Translations under genes and position numbers: made by a program | The notes under the pieces: generated by a model | Seen by the model: the letters and a program-made list of their open reading frames with translations, nothing else | The model's database searches: none | What the model was told of the DNA's origin: nothing | Assembly (NCBI RefSeq): GCF_023656745.1 | Contig: NZ_JAMOKO010000005.1 | Location: forward strand, 62,001 to 126,000 | Reading direction: 5' to 3' | Length of the DNA stretch: 64,000 bases | Origin: Collinsella sp. BG-O-102 | GTDB lineage: Bacteria; Actinomycetota; Coriobacteriia; Coriobacteriales; Coriobacteriaceae | Part shown: one piece after another, positions 8,115-16,139 of the stretch | Position numbering within the stretch: the first letter of the stretch is position 1 | How the letters are laid out: every line of letters starts with the position of its first letter

Positions 8115-8341
8115 TTCGCACGATATTGCTCTGGACCGACTGAGTTTCCGCAGCTTGCTCGCCCACAGGGGGCCGGGCGCGGCCTGCGAGATTTATCGCG
8201 AGTTCCGCACGAGCCGAAGAGCACTTAATGTGCTCTTCGTGCGAGCAGGACTGTAGAGCAGGAAATCTCACTGGCCACGCCCGGCCCCCTGTGGGCGAGC
8301 AAGCGGACGACAAACACATCTGTCCAACAATTCGTGCGAAA
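8115..8341. repeat. Variable-arm palindromic element, copy A
   Basis: Arms of 27 bases, perfectly complementary, occupy 8153-8179 and 8278-8304 (GCTTGCTCGCCCACAGG…). A weaker outer layer pairs 8115-8152 with 8305-8341 (both begin TTCGCACGA read inward). The centre (about 8196-8255) is the conserved core shared with copies at 18047, 45923 and 52350, including CGCGAGTTCC, GAGCAC-TTAAT-GTGCTC and GTGCGAGCAGGACTG. It fills most of the 546-base gap between fruA and ptsH; the last 100 bases of that gap are the A/T-rich ptsH leader. Confidence 0.8.
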
Positions 8342-8442
8342 CATAATGAAAAACAGTTTGATGTGAGTTAATATAAACAACGTCGTGAATCTGACTCCTG
8401 CCGCATGCATGACAGGGGTTAAACACAAAAAAGGAGTCAATT

Positions 8443-8706
8443 ATGGTTTCTGAGAAGGCTACCCTCGTCAATCCGCAGGGTCTTCACATGCGTCCGGCCG
8501 GCCTCTTCGCCTCCACCATGGGCAAGTACGCCTGCGACGTGACTGTCGTCACCCCCGAGAAGGAGGTCAACGGTAAGTCCCCGATGGCCCTCATGGCTGC
8601 TGGTATCCCCTGCGGTACCGAGGTCGAGGTCAAGTGCGACGGCGCTGACGAGGCCGAGGCTCTGGCTGCTGCCATCGAGCTCATCAAGAGCGGTCTTGGC
8701 GAGTAG
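8443..8706 (+). CDS. ptsH: Phosphocarrier protein HPr
   Basis: 87 aa, standard length. Carries phosphate from enzyme I to the IIA domains of PTS permeases in the cytosol. His15 lies in NPQGLHMRPAG, the canonical active site. Ser46 in NGKSPMALMAAGI is the position phosphorylated by HPr kinase in Gram-positive bacteria, so regulatory phosphorylation is possible, though no kinase gene is here. A good ribosome-binding site (AAAGGAG) precedes the ATG. It lies between fruA and ptsI but is separated from each by a terminator-like hairpin. Confidence 0.95.
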   Translation: MVSEKATLVNPQGLHMRPAGLFASTMGKYACDVTVVTPEKEVNGKSPMALMAAGIPCGTEVEVKCDGADEAEALAAAIELIKSGLGE

Positions 8707-8751
8707 AACTCAAACGGGTCGCATGTTGAACAACTAAGTTCATATTTGGGG

Positions 8752-8787
8752 GCGCAGTGACCTGTTGCAAGGTAGCTGCGCTCTTTT
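8752..8787 (+). terminator. Terminator-like hairpin between ptsH and ptsI
   Basis: GCGCAG (8752-8757) pairs with CTGCGC (8776-8781) and an inner ACCT pairs with AGGT; TCTTTTGT follows. It would end or attenuate ptsH transcripts before ptsI, giving more HPr than enzyme I. Confidence 0.6.
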
Positions 8788-8833
8788 GTCATGGATATGG
8801 CAAAACGCTTTATCACATGACACGGAGAGAGGA

Positions 8834-10543
8834 ATGGGAATGTATCAGGGAGTCAACGCTTCCGAGGGCATCGGTATCGGCACCGTCATGGTCGCCGTCG
8901 ATCCCGACTTGACGTTTGAGCCGCACGAGGTTGCTGATTCGGCAGCAGAGAAGGAGCGCTATCAGTCCGCTCTTTCGGTCTTTTGCGAGAAGACCCAGGC
9001 TCAGGCCGACCACATGAAGGAGACGGTGGGCGAGGCCGAGGCCGAGATCATGAGCGGACATATTGTCCTGGCTCAGGATCCGGGTATGACCGACGCCATC
9101 AACGCCGCCATTGACGGCGGTACCTGCGCCGAGCAGGCGCTCATGGACACCTCGACCATGTTCGAGAACATGTTCCTGTCCATGGACGACGAGATGTTCC
9201 GTCTGCGCGCGGCCGACATCGCCGACATCCGCACCGGTATTCTGGCCGAGCTGCTGGGCAAGGAGGTCGTCGACCTCTCCGTCCTGCCCGAGAACACCGT
9301 GGTTGTCGTGCATGACCTCACGCCGTCCATGACCGCCACGATCGATAAGGCCCACGTTGCCGGTATCGTCACCGAGACCGGTGGCCGCACGTCGCACTCC
9401 GCGATCATCGCGCGTGCCCTCGAGATCCCGGCTGTCCTTTCGGTTTCCAACAGCTGCACCGCGCTGCGCAACGGTATGACCGTTGTCGTCGACGGTGGCA
9501 AGGGTATCGTTGAGGCCGATCCCGACGAGGAGACGCTCGCTGCCTACACCGCCAAGGCCGAGGCCTTCGCTGCCGAGAAGGCAGCCCTCGAGGCCTTCCG
9601 TGGCAAGCCGTCCGTGACTGCCGATGGCATCAAAAAGATCATCGCCTGCAACATCGGTAACCCTGATGACGTGCCCAACGCGCTCGATCACGATGCTGAG
9701 GCCATCGGTCTGTTCCGCTCCGAGTTCCTGTTCATGGACTCTGCCGAGCTTCCTTCCGAGGAGGAGCAGTTCAACGCCTACCGTAAGGTCGCCAGCGCGC
9801 TCAAGGGTGCTCCGGTCATCATCCGTACGCTCGATGTGGGTGGCGACAAGGAGATTCCGTATCTGCATATGGTCAAGGAAGACAACCCCTTCATGGGCTT
9901 CCGCGCCGTGCGTTACTGCCTGGCCAATCCCGACCAGTACAAGGTCCAGCTCCGCGCTCTGCTGCGCGCTAGCGCCTTCGGTGACGTCAAGATTATGATC
10001 CCGCTCGTCACCTGCGTCGAGGAGGTCTTGGCTGTCAAGGAGCTCGTCGAGCAGTGCAAGGCCGAGCTGACCGAAGAGGGTCGCAAGTTCAACGAGAACA
10101 TCGAGGTCGGCATCATGGTCGAGACGCCCGCCGCTTCGCTGCTCGCAGACCGTCTTGCCGAGGTTGCCGACTTCTTCTCCATCGGCACCAACGACCTGAT
10201 CGGCTACACCATGTGCGCCGACCGTGGCAACGACACCATCTCCAACCTGTACCAGGTGTACTATCCCGCCGTGCTCCGCTCGCTCAAGAACATCATCGAG
10301 AGCGGCGTGAAGGCCGGCATCATGGTCGGTATGTGCGGCGAGGCCGCTGCCGATCCGCTGCTCGAGCCGCTGCTGATCAGCTGGGGCCTGGAGGAGTTCT
10401 CGATGAGCGCTCCGTCGATCCTGCGCGCCCGCAAGACCATCAGTCAGTGGACCAAGGCCGAGTGCGACGAGCTCGCCGAGAAGGCGCTCGCCTGCAACAC
10501 CGCCGCCGAGGTCAAGGCACTGCTCGAGTCCGCAGCTCGCTAA
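8834..10543 (+). CDS. ptsI: PTS enzyme I (phosphoenolpyruvate–protein phosphotransferase)
   Basis: 569 aa. Takes phosphate from PEP and passes it to HPr. The swivelling domain has the active-site histidine at residue 188 in GGRTSHSAIIAR (E. coli His189). The C-terminal PEP-binding TIM barrel shows TLDVGGDKEIPY, GFRAVRYCL and the catalytic-cysteine segment GMCGEAAADP. A longer in-frame extension to 8765 lacks a ribosome-binding site; GGAGAGAGG precedes two close ATGs (8834 and 8840), so the start is uncertain by two codons. Its dependence on ptsH transcription is modulated by the hairpin at 8752. Confidence 0.95.
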   Translation: MGMYQGVNASEGIGIGTVMVAVDPDLTFEPHEVADSAAEKERYQSALSVFCEKTQAQADHMKETVGEAEAEIMSGHIVLAQDPGMTDAINAAIDGGTCAEQALMDTSTMFENMFLSMDDEMFRLRAADIADIRTGILAELLGKEVVDLSVLPENTVVVVHDLTPSMTATIDKAHVAGIVTETGGRTSHSAIIARALEIPAVLSVSNSCTALRNGMTVVVDGGKGIVEADPDEETLAAYTAKAEAFAAEKAALEAFRGKPSVTADGIKKIIACNIGNPDDVPNALDHDAEAIGLFRSEFLFMDSAELPSEEEQFNAYRKVASALKGAPVIIRTLDVGGDKEIPYLHMVKEDNPFMGFRAVRYCLANPDQYKVQLRALLRASAFGDVKIMIPLVTCVEEVLAVKELVEQCKAELTEEGRKFNENIEVGIMVETPAASLLADRLAEVADFFSIGTNDLIGYTMCADRGNDTISNLYQVYYPAVLRSLKNIIESGVKAGIMVGMCGEAAADPLLEPLLISWGLEEFSMSAPSILRARKTISQWTKAECDELAEKALACNTAAEVKALLESAAR

Positions 10544-10617
10544 TTTGGTATCAGAGGTAACCGCGTGGTTGGAATGGGCCGGCCACGCGGCCCTCACATA
10601 TACAGGGGGTACTGTAA

Positions 10618-11550
10618 ATGTTCTACACGCTAACCGCTAACCCGGCTGTCGACATGACGGTTTCGAGCTCTCCGCTCGAGCCCGACGAGAACGTCCGCAC
10701 CGGCTCGGCCAGCTACACGGCTAACGGCAAGGGCCTCGACGTGTCCTTCGCCTTTAAGAAGATGGGCGTCGACACCGTCGCGCTCGGCTTCTTCGCCGGC
10801 TTCACGGGCAAGTTCATCGTCGAGGAGGTCATGAACCTGGGTTGCCTCTGCCGCCCGGTCTGGACCGACGGTATCACGCGCATTAACACCTACGTCAACG
10901 ATGGCCAGCACGAGTACGGCATCCTGAACCCGGGTGCTCCGATCACGCCGCAGCACCAGGAGGAGCTCTACAACATCCTGGACACCGCGGGCGATCTCGA
11001 GTGCCTGATCGTTTCCGGCTCCGTGCCTCCCAAAGCTACGCCTGACTTCCTGGCTCAGGTCATGGAGCACGCTCAGGCTCGTGGCGCCGACGTCGTCCTG
11101 GACCTGTCCTCCGATAAGCTCAAGGAGCTCGCTCACAAGAAGCCTCTGCTCATCAAGCCGAACCATCACGAGATGAAGGCCATCTTCGGCGTGCCGGTCG
11201 ACACCGACGACGAGGTCCGCGTTGCCATGAAGATGGCTCACGACGCCGGCGTTCAGAACGTGCTGCTCACCCGTGGTAGCCGCGGCGACGCTTACTTCTC
11301 CAACGGCGAGGACATCTGGTACGCCAAGCGTGAGTTCAACATCAAGCTGGTTTCTTCCGTCTGCGCCGGCGACTGCACCCTCGCTGCGTTCCTGCACAAG
11401 TGGTACAGGGATCGCGACAACGTCGAGGAGGCCATGAAGCTCGCTATGGCCACCGGCGCCAACGTTGCCGAGTCCGTCGGCATTGGCGACTTTGGTCACG
11501 TCGACGAGTACAGCAAGCGCGTTGCTGTCCGCAAGCTCGATCGTCAGTAA
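10618..11550 (+). CDS. PfkB-family sugar-phosphate kinase (1-phosphofructokinase/tagatose-6-phosphate kinase type), paralog 1
   Basis: 310 aa ribokinase-fold kinase. The N-terminal MFYTLTANPAVDMTV and NGKGLDVSFAFKKMG match FruK/LacC-type enzymes that act on imported sugar phosphates, fitting its position after fruA-ptsH-ptsI. Two signature positions differ from the norm: Asp replaces Asn in NGKG(I/L)N, and the catalytic GAGDS motif reads CAGDCT, which keeps the catalytic Asp. It has AGGGGG before the ATG and its own terminator at 11579. Substrate remains inferred; it may be a specialised or less active copy of the following gene. Confidence 0.85.
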   Translation: MFYTLTANPAVDMTVSSSPLEPDENVRTGSASYTANGKGLDVSFAFKKMGVDTVALGFFAGFTGKFIVEEVMNLGCLCRPVWTDGITRINTYVNDGQHEYGILNPGAPITPQHQEELYNILDTAGDLECLIVSGSVPPKATPDFLAQVMEHAQARGADVVLDLSSDKLKELAHKKPLLIKPNHHEMKAIFGVPVDTDDEVRVAMKMAHDAGVQNVLLTRGSRGDAYFSNGEDIWYAKREFNIKLVSSVCAGDCTLAAFLHKWYRDRDNVEEAMKLAMATGANVAESVGIGDFGHVDEYSKRVAVRKLDRQ

Positions 11551-11578
11551 TCGAAACGCGACATATTCGTGCGCATGC

Positions 11579-11610
11579 GGCGCCCTGGTTTCGGCCGGGG
11601 CGCCTTTTTT
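11579..11610 (+). terminator. Rho-independent terminator after PfkB paralog 1
   Basis: GGCGCCCTGG (11579-11588) pairs with CCGGGGCGCC (11595-11604) with one G·U-type mismatch, followed by six T. Confidence 0.85.
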
Positions 11611-11739
11611 GTTTCGTCATGGGGGAGAGATGTCCTGCCGTACTTCATCGCTTCCATACCGTTCACCGAGTTGCCCTAGCCTTTTACCGATGCGTGGAAT
11701 ATACTTTCATCAACACGTTGCTTCGTGAAAGGAACATTC

Positions 11740-12672
11740 ATGATTTACACGCTCACTGCAAATCCCGCCATCGACTACAACATCGCCTGCGACGGCCTTG
11801 ACGCTAACACCGTCACGCGTACCCGCAATGCCGTCTACACGCCCAACGGCAAGGGCCTCAACGTCTCGTTTACTCTTGACCACTACGGTGTCGACACCAC
11901 GATCCTGGGCTTCTTCGCTGGCTTCTCGGGCGAGTTCATCGTCAAGGGCGCCGAGGCCCTGGGCGTGCCCGTCAAGCCCGTGTGGACCGACGGCATCACG
12001 CGCGTCAACGTGTTCCTCAATGCCGGCCCCGACACCGAGTACAACATGGTCAACGCCGGTGCCGCCATCAACGAAGCCAATGAGCAGGAGATGTTTGAGC
12101 TTATCGATTCGCTTGATGACATGACCTGCCTGGTAATCAGCGGCTCGCTGCCTCCCAACACTTCCGAGGGCTTCCTGGCCGAGGTTCTGCGCCGCGTCAA
12201 GGCCAAGGGTGCCGAGTTCGTTCTCGACATTTCGAGCCATCAGCTGGCAGATCTCATTGCCATGGAGCCGCTGCTGATCAAGCCCAATGACGACGAGTTG
12301 CTCGATATCTTTGGCATTAAGGTGAGCGGTGGCGACGATGAGTCCGTCAAGGGCGCTATGGCTGAGCTTCATGCCAAGGGCGCCAAGAACGTGCTGCTGA
12401 CCCTCGGCGGCGCCGGTGCGTACTTCTCCAACGGCAAGCACATCTGGTTTGCTAACCGCACCTTCGACGTCAAGCTGCTGTCGACGGTGTGTGCCGGCGA
12501 TTCCTCGCTCGCTGCCTTCCTGTCCGTGTGGCATGACGCCCCCGAGCGCGTCGAGGACGCCCTGCGCCTGTCGATGGCCACCGGCGCCAACGTGGTCGAG
12601 TGCCCCGGTTTGGGCGATTTTGCCAAGGTGGACGAATATAAGAAGCACATCGAGGTTCGCCAGGTCTGCTAA
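11740..12672 (+). CDS. PfkB-family sugar-phosphate kinase, paralog 2
   Basis: 310 aa, same length and overall sequence plan as the preceding kinase (MIYTLTANPAIDYNI, VDTTILGFFAGFSGEFIV, KPVWTDGITRVNVF), so the two are tandem paralogs. This copy keeps the canonical NGKGLNVS segment and CAGDSS at the catalytic Asp, making it the better candidate for 1-phosphofructokinase. The ATG at 11740 has AAAGGA eight bases upstream; an alternative start at 11725 has none. A likely -10 (TATACT) lies at about 11698, and terminators flank it, so it may be an independent unit. Confidence 0.86.
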   Translation: MIYTLTANPAIDYNIACDGLDANTVTRTRNAVYTPNGKGLNVSFTLDHYGVDTTILGFFAGFSGEFIVKGAEALGVPVKPVWTDGITRVNVFLNAGPDTEYNMVNAGAAINEANEQEMFELIDSLDDMTCLVISGSLPPNTSEGFLAEVLRRVKAKGAEFVLDISSHQLADLIAMEPLLIKPNDDELLDIFGIKVSGGDDESVKGAMAELHAKGAKNVLLTLGGAGAYFSNGKHIWFANRTFDVKLLSTVCAGDSSLAAFLSVWHDAPERVEDALRLSMATGANVVECPGLGDFAKVDEYKKHIEVRQVC

Positions 12673-12694
12673 CCGCATCGATACATCGTTGCCG

Positions 12695-12730
12695 AACACC
12701 CGCTTTGGATTACCAAGGCGGGTGTTTTTT
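12695..12730 (+). terminator. Rho-independent terminator after PfkB paralog 2
   Basis: AACACCCGC (12695-12703) and GCGGGTGTT (12718-12726) form a nine-base perfect stem with an inner CTTTGG/CCAAG extension, then a T-run. Confidence 0.9.
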
Positions 12731-12867
12731 GCGCGCTGAACATATGTGGTGTCTGCTGTCTCGTTTTATCTAATCAACGACGCGATTGCGTGTGCGCGCT
12801 TTCTCGTTTCTTGTTAGACTTCTTGAGAACCATCGATTAACGCTCACAAGTGCAGGAGGCCATAGGC

Positions 12868-14262
12868 ATGTGCAATGTTTCGCTCAACGGTACGCAACCG
12901 TCCGATGCGTCCCTACGCGTCCTGCGCGCGCTTGAGGCGGCTGGTCTTGAGGCTTGGTACGTGGGCGGTTGGGTGCGCGACGCCCTGATGGGGTGCCCCA
13001 GCCACGATGTTGATATGTGCTGTAGCGGCCTGTGGCAGGAGTCCAAGGCGGCGCTCGAGGCCGCCGGCATCGTGGTTGTGGAGTCGGGCATTAAATTTGG
13101 CGGAATCACGGCTATTTCCGATGGCGAGCGTATCGAGGTCACCACGTTCCGTCTGGATGGCTTCTATACCGATGGGCGCCATCCTCAGAGCGTCGAGTGC
13201 GCCGCCTCGCTCGAGGACGATCTGGCGCGCCGCGACTTTACCGTCAACGCCATGGCCTGGCATCCCGAGCGCGGGCTTGTCGACCGCTACGACGGCCAGG
13301 GTGACTTGGAGCGCAAGCTGATTCGCGCTGTCGGCGATCCCAAGCGTCGCTTTAACGAGGACGCCCTGCGCATGTTGCGTGCGGTGCGCTTTGCCTGCCG
13401 CCTGGACTTTATGATTGAGCCCGAGACTAAGCGAGCGCTTGCCGAGTGCGCGCCGCTGCTCGACGCCGTGGCGCGCGAGCGTGTGGGTATTGAGCTCGAG
13501 GGCATTCTTTCGACCGGTCATGGGGGAGACGCGATGCTGCGCTACCCCGAGCTCATCTGCGCCGCCGTGCCCGAGTTGGCAGCGGGTCGCGGGTTTGATC
13601 AGCGCAGTGTCTATCATGCGTTTAACGTCTACGAGCATATCGCCCGTGTGCTTACGGTGGCGGGGGAGCTCGCGCTGTGTGACGGCGTCGCGCCCTCGTC
13701 GAGCCTTATGTGGGCGGCGTTTTTGCACGATGTGTCCAAGCCCGAGTGTTTCACGGTCGATCACGCCGGCAGCGGACACTTCTACGGTCATCCCGAGCTC
13801 GGCGCCAAGAAAGCGCGCGTCATTATGGATCGCCTGGCGCTCTCGCACGACCTGGTGCGCGACGTGTGCCTGCTCATCAAATATCACGACAAGCCGCTGC
13901 GCCCCGAGCGCTCCTGCCTGCTCAATATGATGTGCGCGCTTTCGGGCGAGGGCGTCGACACGCCGCGTTTGATGGACGAGCTCATGGATCTTAAGCGTGC
14001 CGACACGCTCGGCAAGGCCCCGTCGTGCTTCTATTACGTTGAGACGATTGAGGAGATGCGCGCGATGGCGCACGAGCTGCTGAAGGCGGGGGAGCCCTAT
14101 ACGCTCAAGATGCTCGCCATCAACGGCGGCGACCTGATCCGTGCCGGAGTCAAGCCAGGGCCGGAACTGGGGCAGCTACTCAACTCCGCCCTCGACGCCG
14201 TGATCGAAGACAACATCCCCAACGAGCGCGAAGCTCTTTTGGTCCATCTCAACTTGAATTAG
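12868..14262 (+). CDS. cca: CCA tRNA nucleotidyltransferase (with HD domain)
   Basis: 464 aa. Adds or repairs the 3' CCA of tRNAs. The head domain has the class II nucleotidyltransferase motif YVGGWVRDALMG with the metal-binding Asp pair in HDVDMCC; then RRDFTVNAMAWHP and the RNA-binding segment RRFNEDALRMLRAVRFACRLDF. An HD-type segment, FLHDVSKPECFTVD, follows at about 290. An AGGAGG at about 12853 places the ATG at 12868 rather than the upstream GTG at 12850. Two tRNA genes lie just downstream, a fitting but probably coincidental neighbourhood. An HD-bearing Cca versus a poly(A) polymerase-like activity cannot be separated by sequence alone. Confidence 0.92.
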   Translation: MCNVSLNGTQPSDASLRVLRALEAAGLEAWYVGGWVRDALMGCPSHDVDMCCSGLWQESKAALEAAGIVVVESGIKFGGITAISDGERIEVTTFRLDGFYTDGRHPQSVECAASLEDDLARRDFTVNAMAWHPERGLVDRYDGQGDLERKLIRAVGDPKRRFNEDALRMLRAVRFACRLDFMIEPETKRALAECAPLLDAVARERVGIELEGILSTGHGGDAMLRYPELICAAVPELAAGRGFDQRSVYHAFNVYEHIARVLTVAGELALCDGVAPSSSLMWAAFLHDVSKPECFTVDHAGSGHFYGHPELGAKKARVIMDRLALSHDLVRDVCLLIKYHDKPLRPERSCLLNMMCALSGEGVDTPRLMDELMDLKRADTLGKAPSCFYYVETIEEMRAMAHELLKAGEPYTLKMLAINGGDLIRAGVKPGPELGQLLNSALDAVIEDNIPNEREALLVHLNLN

Positions 14263-14389
14263 CTACCCAGTTTACCTGTGTGTTCCATAACCTGCCGACA
14301 ATTTTTCGGCAATTTGGAATTTCTTCTTGCGCTGACGTTTTTTGTCCCGTAATATATTTCCTCGCAGCACGGCAGTGCAGATGTCATGT

Positions 14390-14466
14390 GGCCCGTTCGT
14401 CTAGCGGTTTAGGACGCCGCCCTCTCAAGGCGGAGATCACCAGTTCGAATCTGGTACGGGCTACCA
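14390..14466 (+). tRNA. tRNA-Glu (CTC), copy 1
   Basis: Folds as a cloverleaf: acceptor GGCCCGT/ACGGGCT (a G·U closing pair), D-arm region with GTCTAGCGGTTTAGGAC, anticodon stem CCGCC/GGCGG with loop CTCTCAA (anticodon CTC, Glu), T-arm ACCAG-TTCGAAT-CTGGT, and an encoded CCA. Confidence 0.95.
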
Positions 14467-14488
14467 CTTCTTTTCTGCTGAGGCTTAT

Positions 14489-14565
14489 GGCCCGTTCGTC
14501 TAGCGGTTTAGGACGCCGCCCTCTCAAGGCGGAGATCACCAGTTCGAATCTGGTACGGGCTACCA
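14489..14565 (+). tRNA. tRNA-Glu (CTC), copy 2
   Basis: Identical in sequence to the copy 22 bases upstream, including the encoded CCA. Both are followed by a single terminator at 14576, so they are one transcription unit. Confidence 0.95.
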
Positions 14566-14575
14566 CGCATCTGAT

Positions 14576-14607
14576 ACCCGGACTTCCCATGGAAGGCCGG
14601 GTTTTTT
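14576..14607 (+). terminator. Rho-independent terminator after the tRNA-Glu pair
   Basis: ACCCGG-A-CTTCC pairs with GGAAG-GCCGGGT around a short loop, then six T. Confidence 0.85.
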
Positions 14608-14715
14608 ATTTTCAAACAACCGTCTGCAATTCCCGTTTGAACCAGAGCTTTGCGTTCTGCTTATGGCCCTTACGGGTACAATATCCAAGATATTTTGACT
14701 GTTAGAAGGAGTCTC

Positions 14716-16023
14716 ATGACGGAGTCCTCTCAGCATACGTCTAAGCCCCAGGTCGAGGTTGAGGCCTCGGGCGGAGATGACAATAAGAGCGCACGCCGCG
14801 GCGCCATCTTTATCGGCGTCGTGCTGGTGGGTTATATCGTCTATCTGGTGGTAACCGGGCAGATGAGGCAGTTCTGGGCCGCAATGTCGAGCGTCCAGGC
14901 GCCTTGGCTCGCTGCTGCATGCTTTTGCATGTTCCTGTACCTGTTCTTTGGCATTGTGGCCTATGCGATCGCTGTCTGGCTCGACCCCAATTCACCCGTC
15001 GGCATTCGCGACCTCATTTCGGTCGAGGCGAGCGGCATCTTCTTTGGCAACCTCACACCTATGATGATGGGCTCGACTCCTGCTCAGATCTACCGCCTGA
15101 CCAAGGCGGGCCAAAATGTCGGCGAGGCCGGAGCCACGCAATTCACGCGCTTTATCGTGTATCAGTTTGGCCTCGTTGCCTGGGGCGCTATCCTACTGCT
15201 TGCTCGCATGCCGTTTTTTGCCGAGCGCTATGGCGACATGACGCTGCTGTGCGTCTTTAGCTTTGGTGGGCACTGCTGCATCTTGCTTGGCATCTTCGCC
15301 GTCGCGCTCATGCCTAAGACCGTCACGCGCGTCGCCCACTGCATCATCAATTGGCTTGAGCGCATTGGTGTCTCGGCCACTAAGATCGAGGGATGGCGCA
15401 CGTTTGTCGATGGCGAGATCTACTCCTTCTCCGAGAAGTTCAAGCTTTCAGCCGGACATTTTTCTTCCATGCTGCTCACCGTGTTTATCACCATGCTGCA
15501 GCTCGCGTTTTTCTATCTGGTTCCGTATTTCCTAATGCTTGCCTTTGGCCACCACGAGGTCGACTTTTTCTCGGTCATGGCCGCGAGCGCCTTTGTCCAG
15601 TTGCTGAGCTCTGCGGTCCCCTTGCCCGGTGGAACTGGTGGCGCTGAGGGCGGCTTTGCATTGTTCTTGGGTCATTTCTTTGGGTCGGCTTCGACCGCCG
15701 GCTATCTGCTGTGGCGTCTCATTACGTTTATTGCGCCTACCATTTTGGCTGCGCCCCTGCTGGGACTTAAGAGCGCCCACAACGAGAGCATCCATGCGCG
15801 CTGGGATCGCGTGATGCGCAAGCTCGGCCGCACGCCTCAGATGCCCTCTGTGGCCGCGAAGCCGCACCCCACGAATGCTGTTACCGTTGATCCCAGGAAG
15901 CACGCTCAGAAGGCTTCTGGGACCGCTAAGCCGGCTCATAAAGCCTATGTGCGCCAGACAGGCGATGGTATTCGCGTATCTCCGTCGGCACTTAATAAGA
16001 AGAAGCATCCTAAGTCGCAGTAG
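14716..16023 (+). CDS. Lysylphosphatidylglycerol synthase TM-region / flippase-like membrane protein
   Basis: 435 aa polytopic membrane protein. After a hydrophilic N-terminus of about 35 residues come about eight hydrophobic segments, starting with GAIFIGVVLVGYIVYLVV. Features of the PF03706 (YbhN/UPF0104) family are visible: TPAQIYRLTKAGQNVGEA in the middle and SAVPLPGGTGGAEGGFALFL near the end. Relatives are flippase-like domains of MprF or stand-alone proteins of unknown substrate; no C-terminal synthase domain is present. The last 80 residues are basic and likely cytoplasmic. The ATG at 14716 has AGGAG eight bases upstream; the longer frame from 14650 does not. Confidence 0.85.
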   Translation: MTESSQHTSKPQVEVEASGGDDNKSARRGAIFIGVVLVGYIVYLVVTGQMRQFWAAMSSVQAPWLAAACFCMFLYLFFGIVAYAIAVWLDPNSPVGIRDLISVEASGIFFGNLTPMMMGSTPAQIYRLTKAGQNVGEAGATQFTRFIVYQFGLVAWGAILLLARMPFFAERYGDMTLLCVFSFGGHCCILLGIFAVALMPKTVTRVAHCIINWLERIGVSATKIEGWRTFVDGEIYSFSEKFKLSAGHFSSMLLTVFITMLQLAFFYLVPYFLMLAFGHHEVDFFSVMAASAFVQLLSSAVPLPGGTGGAEGGFALFLGHFFGSASTAGYLLWRLITFIAPTILAAPLLGLKSAHNESIHARWDRVMRKLGRTPQMPSVAAKPHPTNAVTVDPRKHAQKASGTAKPAHKAYVRQTGDGIRVSPSALNKKKHPKSQ

Positions 16024-16072
16024 GGCAGTCGTGCGTTCTTCATGACGCGGGGCATATTTGTGCCGTATGGGG

Positions 16073-16096
16073 GATAATCCTCTTACGTAGATTATC
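16073..16096. promoter_or_regulatory. Candidate TetR operator upstream of the regulator gene
   Basis: GATAATC (16073-16079) and GATTATC (16090-16096) are perfect seven-base inverted arms with a 10-base spacer, 44 bases before the TetR start. TetR regulators commonly autorepress through such sites. Support is position and symmetry only. Confidence 0.4.
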
Positions 16097-16139
16097 TCTC
16101 ATCTGTTGATGAATGCTCGCATATCGAAGGGACACGCCC

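Noticed and set aside
5791-8319. 842-codon open frame on the minus strand opposite fruA
   Set aside because: Mirror of the strongly biased fruA coding strand; its product is Gly/Asp/Val low complexity without domains, and it runs into palindromic element A.
8813-10597. 594-codon open frame opposite ptsI
   Set aside because: Same cause: antisense to a highly biased gene, no ribosome-binding site, no recognisable domain.
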